Source: Trebouxia sp. TZW2008
Lineage: Eukaryota > Chlorophyta > Trebouxiophyceae > Trebouxiales > Trebouxiaceae
Length of the DNA: 64,000 bases
Direction: 5' to 3'
Assembly: GCA_002118135.1 (NCBI GenBank)
Contig: BDIU01000180.1
Location: forward strand, 62,001-126,000
Each line of letters starts with the position of its first letter. The stretch's first letter is position 1. A program made the translations under genes and the position numbers. The notes under the pieces were generated by a model that was not told where the DNA came from, searched no databases, and was given only the letters and a program-made list of their open reading frames with translations. Shown here one piece after another: positions 63,587 through 64,000 of the stretch.

Positions 63587-64000
63587 ATGAACGATATCAT
63601 CAGACACTTCTGCTCTCCATACTATATCTTGAGTACAGTCAGCATGCTGTCCTACTTTCTTGTTCGGCTGCATTGGGCGCAGCATGGTCTCAGCAAGTAT
63701 GCTCGGCTAAGGAGTGAAAAGGAAGTCTCAGACTGGGAATTGCAAATTTTTGGGATGATTGGCTTCATCCTATGCATAAAGAGCGTCATAGAACGCCTCA
63801 CATTGGACCTGCTGCTGGGTGACATCCTCCTATATTTTAAAGGGGCCATCTTGACACTGAGCTGTATGGTTGACCCTAGAGTGTGTGTCTACTTCAGTGT
63901 TGTCTTTTTACTGATTTACCTTCTGGCTCCGCAACCATATCGCGACTATACTGGACCCAACAACACCACACTGCTGACACTCGCAAGCTTCAATGAGAAG
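63587..64000 (+). CDS. TMX2-like thioredoxin-related transmembrane protein, 5' part
   Basis: The frame is open from ATG at 63587 to the window end (138 codons), so the gene is truncated by the window edge. The N-terminus CSPYYILSTVSMLSYFLVRL is followed by EVSDWELQIFGMIGFILCIK, a segment LDLLLGDILLYFKGAIL, and CVYFSVVFLLIYLLAPQPY with YTGPNNT. This order and these motifs match the membrane-spanning part of TMX2-family proteins, ER or mitochondria-associated-membrane proteins with a thioredoxin-like domain that should follow to the right. That domain and its active site are not in the window. The gene is divergent from SEC6. Confidence 0.8.
   Translation, partial: MNDIIRHFCSPYYILSTVSMLSYFLVRLHWAQHGLSKYARLRSEKEVSDWELQIFGMIGFILCIKSVIERLTLDLLLGDILLYFKGAILTLSCMVDPRVCVYFSVVFLLIYLLAPQPYRDYTGPNNTTLLTLASFNEK

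Overview
The window is nuclear DNA of a photosynthetic eukaryote, most likely a chlorophyte green alga. Ten of the eleven genes found are split by GT-AG introns that usually end in TGCAG, and the eleventh is cut by the window edge after 414 bases. The gene set has plant or algal features: a plastid cytochrome b6f assembly factor (CCB1), plant-type SEC6, a SUD1/CER9-type E3 ligase, an RRM-bearing SF1 and a CbbY-like plastid HAD phosphatase. A P5B-type ATPase is also present; this class is generally considered absent from land plants, which favours an alga. The species cannot be named from the sequence alone.

Layout from left to right: the last exon of an unrecognised gene (463-714, +); a CbbY-like HAD hydrolase (1155-5129, -), divergent from WDR75/UTP17 (5414-12227, +); splicing factor SF1 (13031-18546, -), divergent from a 24-exon P5B ATPase (19115-36254, +); an unrecognised gene with a C-terminal membrane segment (37483-39819, +); peptidyl-tRNA hydrolase 2 (40636-41878, +); a MARCH6/Doa10/SUD1-like ER E3 ligase (42938-52576, +); CCB1 (53256-55135, +); exocyst SEC6 (55546-63035, -), divergent from the first exon of a TMX2-like gene (63587-64000, +, cut by the window end). 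For nine genes the exon chain was rebuilt with consistent splice phase and continuous family similarity. These are housekeeping genes and do not form one pathway. Three divergent pairs share compact 5' regions of 284 to 568 bases.

The striking property of the window is inside the introns. Nearly every long intron carries one to six decayed tandem copies of the adjoining exon edge together with its splice site. Copies of an acceptor plus exon start lie upstream of the functional exon, and copies of an exon end plus donor lie downstream. Some copies are almost identical to the exon and others are barely recognisable. The pattern occurs in every spliced gene here and also at a stop codon. It suggests that introns in this genome grow by repeated short tandem duplication across exon-intron boundaries. 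Several copies keep usable splice sites and could give alternative or poison products.

On top of this there is a TA-flanked MITE family with inverted ends beginning CAGT, and three further dispersed repeat families of about 50 to 130 bases. There are also several minisatellites and microsatellites. No rRNA gene, tRNA gene, CRISPR array or viral element was found.
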